The notes: generated by a model not told the origin, from the letters alone. A stretch of DNA of 6,714 nucleotides from Fidelibacterota bacterium (GCA_024277405.1 JAJRVI010000030.1:1-6714), one strand, 5' to 3'; counted from the first letter of the stretch, positions 1 to 6,099 are shown. Made by a program: numbers and translations.

Positions 1-404
1 GCGTGGTCCGCGGGTTTGTCGGCCTTTACCGCTGCCCAGATCCCCGTGCTGAGCCCGAAGAGGGCGGCGAAGAAGATCCCGCCGATCGCCAGCTCCAACG
101 TCGCGGGGAGCCGGCTGAAGAGCTCGTAGGTGACGGGCTTTCCCGTGCGGGATGATTTCCCGAAATCGAGGCGCACCACCTGAGCGAGGTAGTTCAGGTA
201 CTGGATATGGAGGGGCTTGTCGAGGCCCCATTCCTTGCGGCGCTCCTCGATCAGTTGGGGCGACACATTGCGGCCGCCGAGCATGGCGAGCACGGGGTCC
301 CCGGGCATCAACCGCAGCATGAGGAAGACGGCCGAGAGGAGGATGAAGAGCATGGGAATCGTCAGCAGGACCCGCTGCAGGATGTATTTTCCGATGCCGC
401 CCAT
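1..404 (-). CDS. Second DppB-type ABC transporter permease, N-terminal part (runs off the left edge)
   Basis: This is an inner-membrane permease subunit of a peptide/nickel-type ABC importer (binding-protein-dependent transport family). 134 complete codons are visible; family members are usually about 310-340 residues, so about 40% is present and the EAA loop that contacts the ATPase lies outside. Translation from the ATG at 404 gives a first membrane helix at about residues 11-31, then the family hallmark RLMPGDP (31-37), GLDKPLHIQY (60-69), the GKPV...RLPATLELA segment (88-106) and a second helix from about 103 to 124. The start is fixed by a strong AGGAGG four bases upstream. The gene follows the DppF-type ATPase gene with a 20-base gap, so it is probably co-transcribed. 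It shares little with the upstream DppB-type permease beyond the RxxPGDP and GLDKP motifs, so it is not a recent tandem copy. Family assignment is firm; substrate and partner are unknown. Confidence 0.9.
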   Translation of the reverse strand, partial: MGGIGKYILQRVLLTIPMLFILLSAVFLMLRLMPGDPVLAMLGGRNVSPQLIEERRKEWGLDKPLHIQYLNYLAQVVRLDFGKSSRTGKPVTYELFSRLPATLELAIGGIFFAALFGLSTGIWAAVKADKPADH

Positions 405-408
405 TGAG

Positions 409-414
409 CCTCCT
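409..414 (-). promoter_or_regulatory. Strong Shine-Dalgarno of the second permease gene
   Basis: The minus strand reads AGGAGG, then CTCA, then the ATG at 404. It is a perfect six-base match to the core anti-Shine-Dalgarno with four bases of spacing. It is the best ribosome binding site in the window and fixes the start of the partial permease gene. Confidence 0.75.
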
Positions 415-424
415 GAAGCGAAGG

Positions 425-1420
425 TTAGTGAATCGGCTTGGGTTCCTCAAGGTGAGGGTCCCTTTCCCCGCGGCTCACGTAAAAGCAGCGCACCCGGTGG
501 CCGGGCGCCGCCTCCACCTCGGGGGGGACCTCCTCCGAGCACCTCCCCCGGGCCCGGGGACAGCGGGGGTGGAAACGGCATCCCGGGGGCGGGTGAAGGG
601 GGTCGGGGACGTCGCCCGCGAGTATGAGCTTTTCCCTCCCGCTGCCCGGGGCCACGGAAAGGAGGGCCTCGGTATAGGGATGGAGGGGATGGGAGAGGAC
701 CTCGTCCGTCTCACCCTTTTCCACGGCGACCCCGAGGTACATCACCGCTACCTCATCGGCGAGGAAGAACGCATCCGCGAGATCATGGGTGATGAAAAGA
801 TACGAAAGCCCGAGCTGATCCTGCAGGTCGCGGAACAGGTTCATGATCCCCGCCTTGATGGAGACATCCAGGTTGGACACGGGTTCGTCCAATATCAAGA
901 GCTTCGGTTGCAGCACCACCGCCGCCGCGATGGCCACCCGCTGTCTCTCCCCTCCCGAAAGTTCATGGGGGTACTTATCGAGGAAGTACTCGGGCGGCGA
1001 GAGGCCCGCCAGCTCCAAGGCCTCCTTCAGGCGCCCGGTTTCGCCCCTGCGGCGGTGGATGGCCAGGGGTTCCCCCACGATGGTGCGCACCCTCATCTTC
1101 GGGTTCAGGGACTCGTACGGGTCTTGGAACACTATCTGGGCGTGACGGCGGAACTCCCGGCGTTCCTTCTCCCTCATCCTCAATACGTCCCGCCCCCTGA
1201 ACAGGACCTCCCCCTCCACGTGTTCCAACAACCCCAGCACCGCCAAACCGGTGGAGCTCTTGCCGCACCCGGATTCCCCCACCAATGCCAGAGTGCCTCC
1301 CTCGGGAAGGGAAAAGGACACGTGATCCACCGCCACCAGATACCTGCGGCTGAAGAAGGCCGAGAGGCCCACCGCCACCGGGTACGCTACGGTGAGTTCC
1401 CTCACCTCAAGAAGGGACAT
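425..1420 (-). CDS. DppF/OppF-type ABC transporter ATP-binding protein
   Basis: 331 residues, normal for the family. This is one of the two cytoplasmic ATPases that power the importer. Visible motifs: Walker A GESGCGKS (48-55), Q-loop Q99 in VFQDPYESLNP, signature LSGGERQR (154-161), Walker B LLILDE (174-179), D-loop SNLD (182-185) and H-loop H212. The C-terminal oligopeptide/dipeptide extension (HPLHPYTEALL at 244-254, then PPPGCRFHPRC) carries Cys281, 287, 294 and 312. That four-cysteine pattern binds an Fe-S cluster in a characterised DppD homologue. D-loop Asn183 is odd, since DppF proteins normally read SALD. I chose the ATG at 1420, which gives MSLLEVREL, because it gives a family-like N-terminus and follows a purine-rich site. 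An in-frame start at 1516 would add 32 unrelated residues inside the preceding gene. The gene overlaps the DppD-type gene by 14 bases, so translation is probably coupled. The stop is TAA. Confidence 0.95.
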   Translation of the reverse strand: MSLLEVRELTVAYPVAVGLSAFFSRRYLVAVDHVSFSLPEGGTLALVGESGCGKSSTGLAVLGLLEHVEGEVLFRGRDVLRMREKERREFRRHAQIVFQDPYESLNPKMRVRTIVGEPLAIHRRRGETGRLKEALELAGLSPPEYFLDKYPHELSGGERQRVAIAAAVVLQPKLLILDEPVSNLDVSIKAGIMNLFRDLQDQLGLSYLFITHDLADAFFLADEVAVMYLGVAVEKGETDEVLSHPLHPYTEALLSVAPGSGREKLILAGDVPDPLHPPPGCRFHPRCPRARGRCSEEVPPEVEAAPGHRVRCFYVSRGERDPHLEEPKPIH

Positions 1421-2378
1421 CCTCTCCCCTCCAATTCCAGCAGGCCACTCTCCTTCCCTTGCCGACCGGTTCCAATGGGGGCATTCCCTCCCGGCAAGCC
1501 CCGCTGACGCGGTCACACCGGGGGGCGAACCGGCACCCAGGGGGCGGGGGGGCGAGCCGCGGCGGGGCCCCGGGGATCGTCTCCAGCCTTTGCGCCCTGA
1601 CGCCGAGCACGGTCACGGCCCCGAGGAGCTTGCGGGTATAGGGATGGAGGGGCCGCTGGAAAAGTCCCCCGGTGGGTGCCACCTCCACCACGAGCCCCGC
1701 ATACATGACCGCGATGCGATCGCAGATCTCGGCCAGTAGGAGCAGATCGTGGGAGATGTATATCAAAGAAAGGCCGTATTCATCCCGCAGTTCCTTGAGG
1801 AGCTCGATGATCTGGGCCTGGACCATCACGTCCAGGGCCGTGGTGGGCTCATCGGCGATGAGCACGAGCGGTCGGCATGCCAACGCCATGGCGATCACCG
1901 CCCGTTGTCTCATGCCCCCGGAGAGCTGATGGGGGTAGTCCGTCAGGCGTTTCGGATCTATTCGCACCCGGGCGAGCAGCGATGCAGCCTCCTCCAGGGC
2001 ACGGCGGCGGGGGTACCGCAGATGGATCATGAGGGGCTCGGCGATCTGATAGCCGATGGTTTTGGTGGGGTTCAGGGCCGCTTGGGCGTTCTGAAACACC
2101 ATGGCGATCTTGCGCCAGCGGATTTTGGACATCTCCTCTTCCGGGAGCGAGAGGATCTCCGTTCCCCCGATGAACGCCTCGCCCCCTATCTCGGCGGTGT
2201 GGGGGAGGATCCTCATGAGGGCCGAGGCCGCGGAGGTCTTTCCACAGCCGGATTCCCCCGCGAGCCCGAGGATCTCGCCCGGCGCGAGGGAGAAGGAGAT
2301 CCCCCCCACCGCTTCCACCGCGACGGCGGGGGTGCGATAGGTCACGCGGAGGTCCTTCACCGAGAGGATCCGTTCCAT
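1407..2378 (-). CDS. DppD/OppD-type ABC transporter ATP-binding protein
   Basis: 323 residues, usual for DppD/OppD. This is the second cytoplasmic ATPase of the importer and would pair with the DppF-type subunit. Visible motifs: Walker A GESGCGKT (41-48), Q-loop Q96 in MVFQNAQAALNP, signature LSGGMRQR (152-159, the M being typical of DppD), Walker B VLIADEP (172-178), D-loop TALD (180-183) and H-loop H210. The C-terminal extension has RPLHPYTRKLL (242-252) and PGAPPRLAPPPPGCRFAPRC, with Cys282, 288, 295 and 313, the same spacing as in its partner. The reading frame stays open upstream to 2786, but residues before MERILSV are antisense-like, low-complexity and unrelated to the family. The ATG at 2378 is preceded by AGGTGGTG. 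This ATG overlaps the stop of the DppC-type gene by one base (TGATG), a classic translational-coupling arrangement. All catalytic motifs are intact. Confidence 0.95.
   Translation of the reverse strand: MERILSVKDLRVTYRTPAVAVEAVGGISFSLAPGEILGLAGESGCGKTSAASALMRILPHTAEIGGEAFIGGTEILSLPEEEMSKIRWRKIAMVFQNAQAALNPTKTIGYQIAEPLMIHLRYPRRRALEEAASLLARVRIDPKRLTDYPHQLSGGMRQRAVIAMALACRPLVLIADEPTTALDVMVQAQIIELLKELRDEYGLSLIYISHDLLLLAEICDRIAVMYAGLVVEVAPTGGLFQRPLHPYTRKLLGAVTVLGVRAQRLETIPGAPPRLAPPPPGCRFAPRCDRVSGACREGMPPLEPVGKGRRVACWNWRGEDVPS
1421..1430 (-). promoter_or_regulatory. Ribosome binding site deciding the DppF-type start
   Basis: The minus strand reads AGGGGAGAGG directly before the ATG at 1420, giving a GGGGAG core with a short spacer. 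It lies inside the last codons of the upstream ATPase gene. It supports the ATG at 1420 over the longer in-frame option at 1516. Confidence 0.5.
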
Positions 2379-3235
2379 CAAATCACCACCTGGCCCCGGC
2401 GGAGCTTGGGGTTGAGGGCTTCGTCCAGGGTGTTGCTGATGAAGGAGAAGCCCAGCACCACCAGCATGATGCATATGCCCGCAGGCAGGAAATACCACCA
2501 CGCCCCGATGGAGACCGCCCCGGTCTCGAAGGCGTAACGGATGATGATCCCCCAACTGAACTTCGTGGGGTCCCCCAACCCCAGGAAGCTCAAGAACGCC
2601 TCGGAGAGGATAGCGAGGGAGGTCACCAGGGTCATGTTGGCGAAGACGAGGGGAAGCACGTTGGGGAGGATGTGTCGGCGCATGATGTAAAAGGGCCCAG
2701 CGCCCAAAGCCCGTGCCCGCAACACGAAGACCCGCTCCTTGATGGAAAGGGTCTGGGCCCGGGTGATCCGCGCCGCTTGGGTCCACTGCACCAATCCGAT
2801 GGCGAGGATGATGTTCCCGAGAGACCTCCCCAGGAGGGAGACGATCACGATGGCCAAAACGATGAACGGCATGGAGAGGAAAGAATCGGTGATGCGCATG
2901 AGCATCGCGTCCAGCACCCCGCCGAAATAGCCCGCGGTCACCCCCACCACCGTGCCCACCACCACCGCGATGGCCGCCGCGGAGAGGCCGATGATGAGGG
3001 TGATCCGGGTGCCGTGGATCACCTGGCTCAGGATATCCCGGCCGAGCTCATCGGTGCCCAGGGGGTGTGCCCATGAGGGCGGTGCCAGGATGTCCTCGAT
3101 CTCGTCGGCGGTTTTCCAGGGGTCGTATGGGGCGATATACGGCCCCACGATGGCCAGGATGATGAAGATCCCCACTATGGCCAGCCCTGCTTTGCCGAAC
3201 GGCGAGGTGCGGAAGGCCTCCTTTATCTCCGCCAT
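2378..3235 (-). CDS. DppC/OppC-type ABC transporter permease
   Basis: 285 residues, at the normal family length. This is the second transmembrane subunit of the importer, expected to form a heterodimer with the DppB-type permease. A first helix spans about residues 14-35, followed by the DppC-specific segment HPLGTDELGRDIL (57-69), a defining feature of this subfamily. Further helices lie at about 80-102, 120-136, 139-152, 198-212 and 245-268. The EAA loop that docks onto the ATPases is at about 166-195 (E167, A174, A176, G178, LPNVLP at the end). EAFLSFLGLG and FISNTLDEALNP are typical C-terminal segments. The ATG at 3235 has AGGTGAGG a few bases upstream, spanning the stop of the preceding gene; the gap is six bases. 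The stop overlaps the next start (TGATG). Nothing is truncated or missing. Confidence 0.96.
   Translation of the reverse strand: MAEIKEAFRTSPFGKAGLAIVGIFIILAIVGPYIAPYDPWKTADEIEDILAPPSWAHPLGTDELGRDILSQVIHGTRITLIIGLSAAAIAVVVGTVVGVTAGYFGGVLDAMLMRITDSFLSMPFIVLAIVIVSLLGRSLGNIILAIGLVQWTQAARITRAQTLSIKERVFVLRARALGAGPFYIMRRHILPNVLPLVFANMTLVTSLAILSEAFLSFLGLGDPTKFSWGIIIRYAFETGAVSIGAWWYFLPAGICIMLVVLGFSFISNTLDEALNPKLRRGQVVI
2384..2391 (-). promoter_or_regulatory. Shine-Dalgarno deciding the DppD-type start
   Basis: The minus strand reads AGGTGGTG, then five bases (ATTTG), then the ATG at 2378. It closely follows the AGGAGGTG consensus and lies within the final codons of the DppC-type gene. It settles the start in a frame that is open for about 400 bases further upstream. 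Confidence 0.7.
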
Positions 3236-3241
3236 CGTCCC

Positions 3242-4198
3242 TCACCTGTACCTGATGCGGGGATCGAGGACGGTATACAGGATGTCGGCCAGGAAATTGG
3301 CGAGGACGATGGAGAGGGAGAGGAAGATCAGGATCCCCTGGAGCACGGGGTAATCCCGCATGAGGATGGCGCGGTAGACGAGCTTCCCGATCCCCGGCCA
3401 GGAGAACACTGTCTCGATGGTGATGAAGCCCGCCACCAGGGTGGCCAGGTTCAGGGCGATCAACGTGGTGATGGGGAGCATCGCGTTGGGTACTACATGG
3501 GCCCGGAGGATACGGCCCGCCCTCAATCCCTTCGCTTTCGCCGTCCGGGTATAAGGTTCCGTGAGCTCCTCCGCCAATTGGCTGCGCATGATCATGAAGT
3601 ACTGCCCGTGCATGATGAGGACCAGGGTCAGCGCCGGGAGGAACATGTGCTTGCCCAGGTCGGCAAAGTAGGACCACAGGGAGCCGTGTTCGACGCCCGG
3701 GGTGATCATTCCTCCAGTGGAAAAGGTCCTCCCGAAAAGCATTATCAGGATCATCCCCAACCAGAAGGTGGGAATGGACCAGAATCCCAAAGAGAAGACC
3801 TGTAAGGCGAAGTCCAGGGGGCGCCCCCGTTTCCACGCCGCCAACACCCCCAGGAAGAGCCCGAGGAGGATGGAAAGCGCCGTGGCGGGGACGAGGAGTA
3901 TCAGGGTATTGCCCATCCGTTCGACTAGGAGCTCCAACACCGGGATCTTATAAGCGAAGGAGATGCCCAGGTTCCCCCGAAACGTCTCGCGCACGAAAAG
4001 GCCGAATTGAACTATAAGCGGTTTGTCGAGGCCGAAGAGGCGTTCGTAGTGCTCGATCACCTCGCGGGTGATCCCGGGGCCCCGGATGAGGATCCGGGCG
4101 GGATCCCCGGGGATCACCCGGAAGAGGAAGAAGGTCACCGTGAGGATCAACACCACCGTGACCAGCGATTCGGCGAGCCGCCGCAGGAGGTATCGCAT
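3242..4198 (-). CDS. DppB/OppB-type ABC transporter permease
   Basis: 318 residues, at family length. This is the first transmembrane subunit of the importer. Helix 1 spans about residues 8-29 and runs into RVIPGDP (27-33), the DppB hallmark. GLDKPLIVQF (56-65) and GNLGISF (75-81) follow in the periplasmic region. Further helices lie at about 99-121, 134-156, 186-204, 243-262 and 286-307. The EAA loop is at about 210-242 (E211, A220, A222, K223, G224, then PNAMLP). ETVFSWPGIGKLVYRAI and the terminal LADILYTVLDPRIRY segment are typical. An in-frame stop at 4210-4208 leaves the ATG at 4198 as the only upstream-most start. Its purine-rich GGGGAG touches the start codon, so initiation may be weak. 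A terminator-like hairpin separates it from the binding-protein gene, 62 bases apart. It is followed six bases later by its DppC-type partner. Confidence 0.96.
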   Translation of the reverse strand: MRYLLRRLAESLVTVVLILTVTFFLFRVIPGDPARILIRGPGITREVIEHYERLFGLDKPLIVQFGLFVRETFRGNLGISFAYKIPVLELLVERMGNTLILLVPATALSILLGLFLGVLAAWKRGRPLDFALQVFSLGFWSIPTFWLGMILIMLFGRTFSTGGMITPGVEHGSLWSYFADLGKHMFLPALTLVLIMHGQYFMIMRSQLAEELTEPYTRTAKAKGLRAGRILRAHVVPNAMLPITTLIALNLATLVAGFITIETVFSWPGIGKLVYRAILMRDYPVLQGILIFLSLSIVLANFLADILYTVLDPRIRYR

Positions 4199-4204
4199 CT
4201 CCCC
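4199..4204 (-). promoter_or_regulatory. Unusually close Shine-Dalgarno-like site before the DppB-type permease
   Basis: The minus strand reads GGGGAG directly abutting the ATG at 4198, with no spacer where 5-9 bases are usual. No better site is present between the in-frame stop at 4210-4208 and the start. Other genes in the window have well-spaced AGG(A/T/G)GGTG-like sites, so this gene may be translated less efficiently. Confidence 0.4.
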
Positions 4205-4218
4205 GGGTTAAAGGCACT

Positions 4219-4252
4219 AAAAGGGGCCGGGCACCTACGCGCCCGGCCCCTT
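4219..4252 (-). terminator. Terminator-like hairpin between binding-protein and permease genes
   Basis: A perfect 12-base-pair inverted repeat (arms 4221-4232 and 4241-4252, AAGGGGCCGGGC on the minus strand) with an eight-base loop is followed on the minus strand by TTTT ending at 4219. It begins eight bases after the TGA of the binding-protein gene and ends about 20 bases before the permease ATG. It has the form of a rho-independent terminator. Since the remaining importer genes lie downstream without an obvious promoter of their own, partial termination or 3'-end mRNA stabilisation is more likely than a full stop. Confidence 0.8.
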
Positions 4253-4260
4253 CTCCGCCC

Positions 4261-5985
4261 TCACCCCGCCGGCCTCACCGAGAGGAACGTCATGCGGTTG
4301 CAGAGCCCCACGAGATCCTGCTGGACGTATCCCGTCCACGCCTTGGAGTAGCCGTCCAGCTTATCGGGCCAGTACAAGATGATATAGGGCAGGTCCTTGT
4401 GCACGAGTTCCTGCACCCGGCGGATGATCTCCGCCCGCTTCGCCTGATCCAGGGTCTTTTTCTGCAGGAGGTAAAGCCCGGTGAACTCGGGATTGTGGTA
4501 GTTGCTATCGCTCCAGCCGCCTATCTGATACGCCGAGAGCCACTCCAGGATGAAGGTGGGATCGGCGCCGATGTTCCATCCCCAACCGAGGATGTCGAAA
4601 TCGGCGCGATATCCATCCTCACCCCAGATCTGGTCGTACATCTTGGCGCCCTCCATCACCGTGGGACGCAGACGGATCCCCGCCTTCGCGGCGTCCTCCT
4701 TGATGATCTCGAAAACCCGGAGCAGCACTGAGTAAGAGGTCTCGATCCACACCTCGAAATCGAGTTTTACCGTCTCCGTCTTCACGATCCACTGGTCAGG
4801 GGGGACCCGTTCCAGGTGCCCATCGGGCGCGACCACGTGCTTGCCGTCCTCGAGTTTCAGGGGACGGATGGTGTAGGTCAGCGTCTTCTCCCTGATGCCG
4901 TCGCCGTCACGGTCGATCCACCCGTTCTCCTCCAGGATCCGCGCGGCCTTCTCGGGGTCGAACTCGTAGTACTCGATATCGGTATTGAGGAACGGGGGAT
5001 ACGGCCCGGCGTTGGGGAGGATTGTGGGGGTGGGCTGAGCGTATCCGAGCCACACGAGCTTGATGATCTTCTCCACGTCGATGCAGTGGGCCAGGGCGCG
5101 GCGCACCTCCGGCTGGAGGATCGCGGGGCGGATGTTCTCGTTCCAATCCGCGAGATTGAAGATGACGTCGTGGAGCCATTGCGATTTGGTGGCCGAGACA
5201 TCGAACCCCTTGGCCCTCTTTATCCGCGGCACCAGCGTCATGGCGGTGATCTCGAAGACCAGATCCACCTCGCCGGCGAGCAGTGCCTCCACGGTGGCCG
5301 TCTCGGAATCGTAGCGCTTGAAGATCAGACGGTCGATGTAGGGCTTCTTACCCCAGTAGTTTTCGTAGGCCTCGAGGATCACGTGTTGATCCTTCTTCCA
5401 TTCCACCAGCTTGAAGGGACCGAAACCGATCTCCGGTTTGTAATCGAGGATGTCCTGGAGGGTGATCTCCTCCACCGGGGGCATCAGGTGCGGGGGGAGG
5501 AAGACCAGCGGGTCGTCGGCGAGGAGCACCTTGGTCAACCTTTCGGGCTGCGCATATTTCATATGGAGCCTGAAGGAATACTCCCCGGTTTTCTCCACCG
5601 AATCGATGAACTCGAGGTTCGCACGCAGCATGGGGGGCATGGTCTTGAGGAGAGCCTTCAGGTTGTAGACCACATCATCAGCGGTAAGGGGTTTCCCATC
5701 GTGCCAGGTCACTCCCTGGGCGATGGTGAGATCCCAGGTGAGAAGGTCATCCGAGATCTTCTCGTCCACCACCAACAGAGGCACGGGCTCGGATTTCTCG
5801 TTCAATTCGTAGAAACTATCGAACATGAGGTCGATGACGAAACCGCCTTCCTCGGCCCAGTTGGTGGCGGGATTGAGGCTGGGGATCTCCGCTTCCCACC
5901 CCACCCGGAAGGTGAGGGGCTCAGCGGCCGATAGGGGCAATGCCCCCACGGCCAACAGCACCAACAGCCATCCGGTCCGCGACAC
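4261..5985 (-). CDS. Family-5 ABC transporter solute-binding protein (peptide/nickel/oligosaccharide type)
   Basis: 574 residues. This is the extracytoplasmic receptor that delivers ligand to the permeases. Residues 1-21 look like a Sec signal peptide (R3, hydrophobic 6-18, SAA before E22); there is no lipobox cysteine and no C-terminal membrane helix, so the mature protein is probably soluble in a periplasm. Family-5 signatures: IPSLNPA (34-40), TWDLTIAQGVTWHDGKPLTADDVVYNL (83-109 overall, key W94, D96, G97, D103, D104), GFGPFKLVEW (187-196), VRRALAHCIDVEKI (294-307), NGWIDRDGDGIRE (354-366), then the C-terminal lobe with DILGWGWN and NYHNPEF. A charged stretch after residue 367 (about 372-410) looks like an insertion. 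The start is GTG at 5985, with AGGGGGTG five bases upstream and a fitting signal peptide. The substrate is unknown: peptides are the default, but this family also binds nickel chelates and oligosaccharides. Confidence 0.95.
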   Translation of the reverse strand: MSRTGWLLVLLAVGALPLSAAEPLTFRVGWEAEIPSLNPATNWAEEGGFVIDLMFDSFYELNEKSEPVPLLVVDEKISDDLLTWDLTIAQGVTWHDGKPLTADDVVYNLKALLKTMPPMLRANLEFIDSVEKTGEYSFRLHMKYAQPERLTKVLLADDPLVFLPPHLMPPVEEITLQDILDYKPEIGFGPFKLVEWKKDQHVILEAYENYWGKKPYIDRLIFKRYDSETATVEALLAGEVDLVFEITAMTLVPRIKRAKGFDVSATKSQWLHDVIFNLADWNENIRPAILQPEVRRALAHCIDVEKIIKLVWLGYAQPTPTILPNAGPYPPFLNTDIEYYEFDPEKAARILEENGWIDRDGDGIREKTLTYTIRPLKLEDGKHVVAPDGHLERVPPDQWIVKTETVKLDFEVWIETSYSVLLRVFEIIKEDAAKAGIRLRPTVMEGAKMYDQIWGEDGYRADFDILGWGWNIGADPTFILEWLSAYQIGGWSDSNYHNPEFTGLYLLQKKTLDQAKRAEIIRRVQELVHKDLPYIILYWPDKLDGYSKAWTGYVQQDLVGLCNRMTFLSVRPAG

Positions 5986-5990
5986 GAAAC

Positions 5991-5998
5991 CACCCCCT
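5991..5998 (-). promoter_or_regulatory. Shine-Dalgarno of the binding-protein gene (GTG start)
   Basis: The minus strand reads AGGGGGTG, then GTTTC, then GTG at 5985. One mismatch to AGGAGGTG and five-base spacing support the non-ATG start, which also gives a well-formed signal peptide. Confidence 0.65.
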
Positions 5999-6017
5999 GA
6001 AAAGAATGCTCACTTAG

Positions 6018-6046
6018 CTTATATACGAAAATTGTCCACATGAGAA
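6018..6046 (-). promoter_or_regulatory. Candidate sigma-70-type promoter of the importer operon
   Basis: On the minus strand a TTCTCA element (6046-6041, four of six to TTGACA), a 17-base spacer and TATAAG (6023-6018, five of six to TATAAT) lie in the most AT-rich stretch of the window. Transcription would begin near 6011, leaving a leader of about 25 bases that contains the AGGGGGTG site. The -35 element overlaps the end of the preceding terminator. The match is by eye. TATATAA could also be read as an archaeal TATA box, though that would leave a very short leader. Confidence 0.5.
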
Positions 6047-6071
6047 AAGCCCTCCCCGGGGGAGGGCCTTT
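6045..6071 (-). terminator. Rho-independent terminator after the TrpB2-type gene
   Basis: A nine-base GC-rich inverted repeat (6049-6057 with 6059-6067; GCCCTCCCC / GGGGAGGGC) has a tiny nominal loop that would open to three or more bases. On the minus strand it is followed by TTTT (6048-6045) and preceded by AAAGG, so the stem may extend with A-T pairs around a one-base bulge. It lies about 28 bases beyond the TAG of the TrpB2-type gene. A smaller five-pair GC hairpin (6083-6087 with 6092-6096) sits between the stop and this terminator. It separates that gene from the importer operon. Confidence 0.8.
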
Positions 6072-6099
6072 CCACGGTCGAGCCGGCGCTCGCCGGGGG

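Noticed and set aside
404..1507. Long plus-strand open frame (367 codons) opposite the DppF-type gene
   Set aside because: It is the antisense shadow of a well-supported ATPase gene in GC-rich DNA. The translation is rich in H, R, P and G, with no domain-like pattern and no ribosome binding site of note.
1421..1516. Longer DppF-type protein starting at 1516
   Set aside because: The added 32 residues do not resemble the family and would overlap the DppD-type coding end by 110 bases. The ATG at 1420 fits better.
1749..2537. Plus-strand open frame (262 codons) spanning the DppD/DppC junction
   Set aside because: It crosses the boundary of two real minus-strand genes, has low-complexity H/G/R-rich translation and no family signature.
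2379..2786. N-terminal extension of the DppD-type ATPase to 2786
   Set aside because: The extra residues are the other-frame reading of the DppC-type gene. The ATG at 2378 has its own Shine-Dalgarno and a family-typical N-terminus.
3048..3836. Minus-strand open frame (262 codons) across both permease genes
   Set aside because: It is out of frame with two intact permease genes and its translation is P/H/R-rich with no membrane helices. It is a frame shadow and not a frameshifted gene.
4816..5934. Long plus-strand open frame (372 codons) opposite the binding-protein gene
   Set aside because: Antisense to a clear family-5 binding protein. Its composition mirrors the codon bias of the sense gene, and it has no recognisable motif.
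6083..6096. Small GC hairpin just after the TrpB2-type stop as an independent terminator
   Set aside because: Only five base pairs and no following T-run. In GC-rich sequence this is easily chance, and the stronger hairpin at 6049-6067 explains termination.
5986..6099. Possible riboswitch or small RNA in the gap upstream of the importer operon
   Set aside because: The gap is 114 bases and is largely taken by the terminator, promoter and ribosome binding site. The predicted leader of about 25 bases is too short for a structured element.
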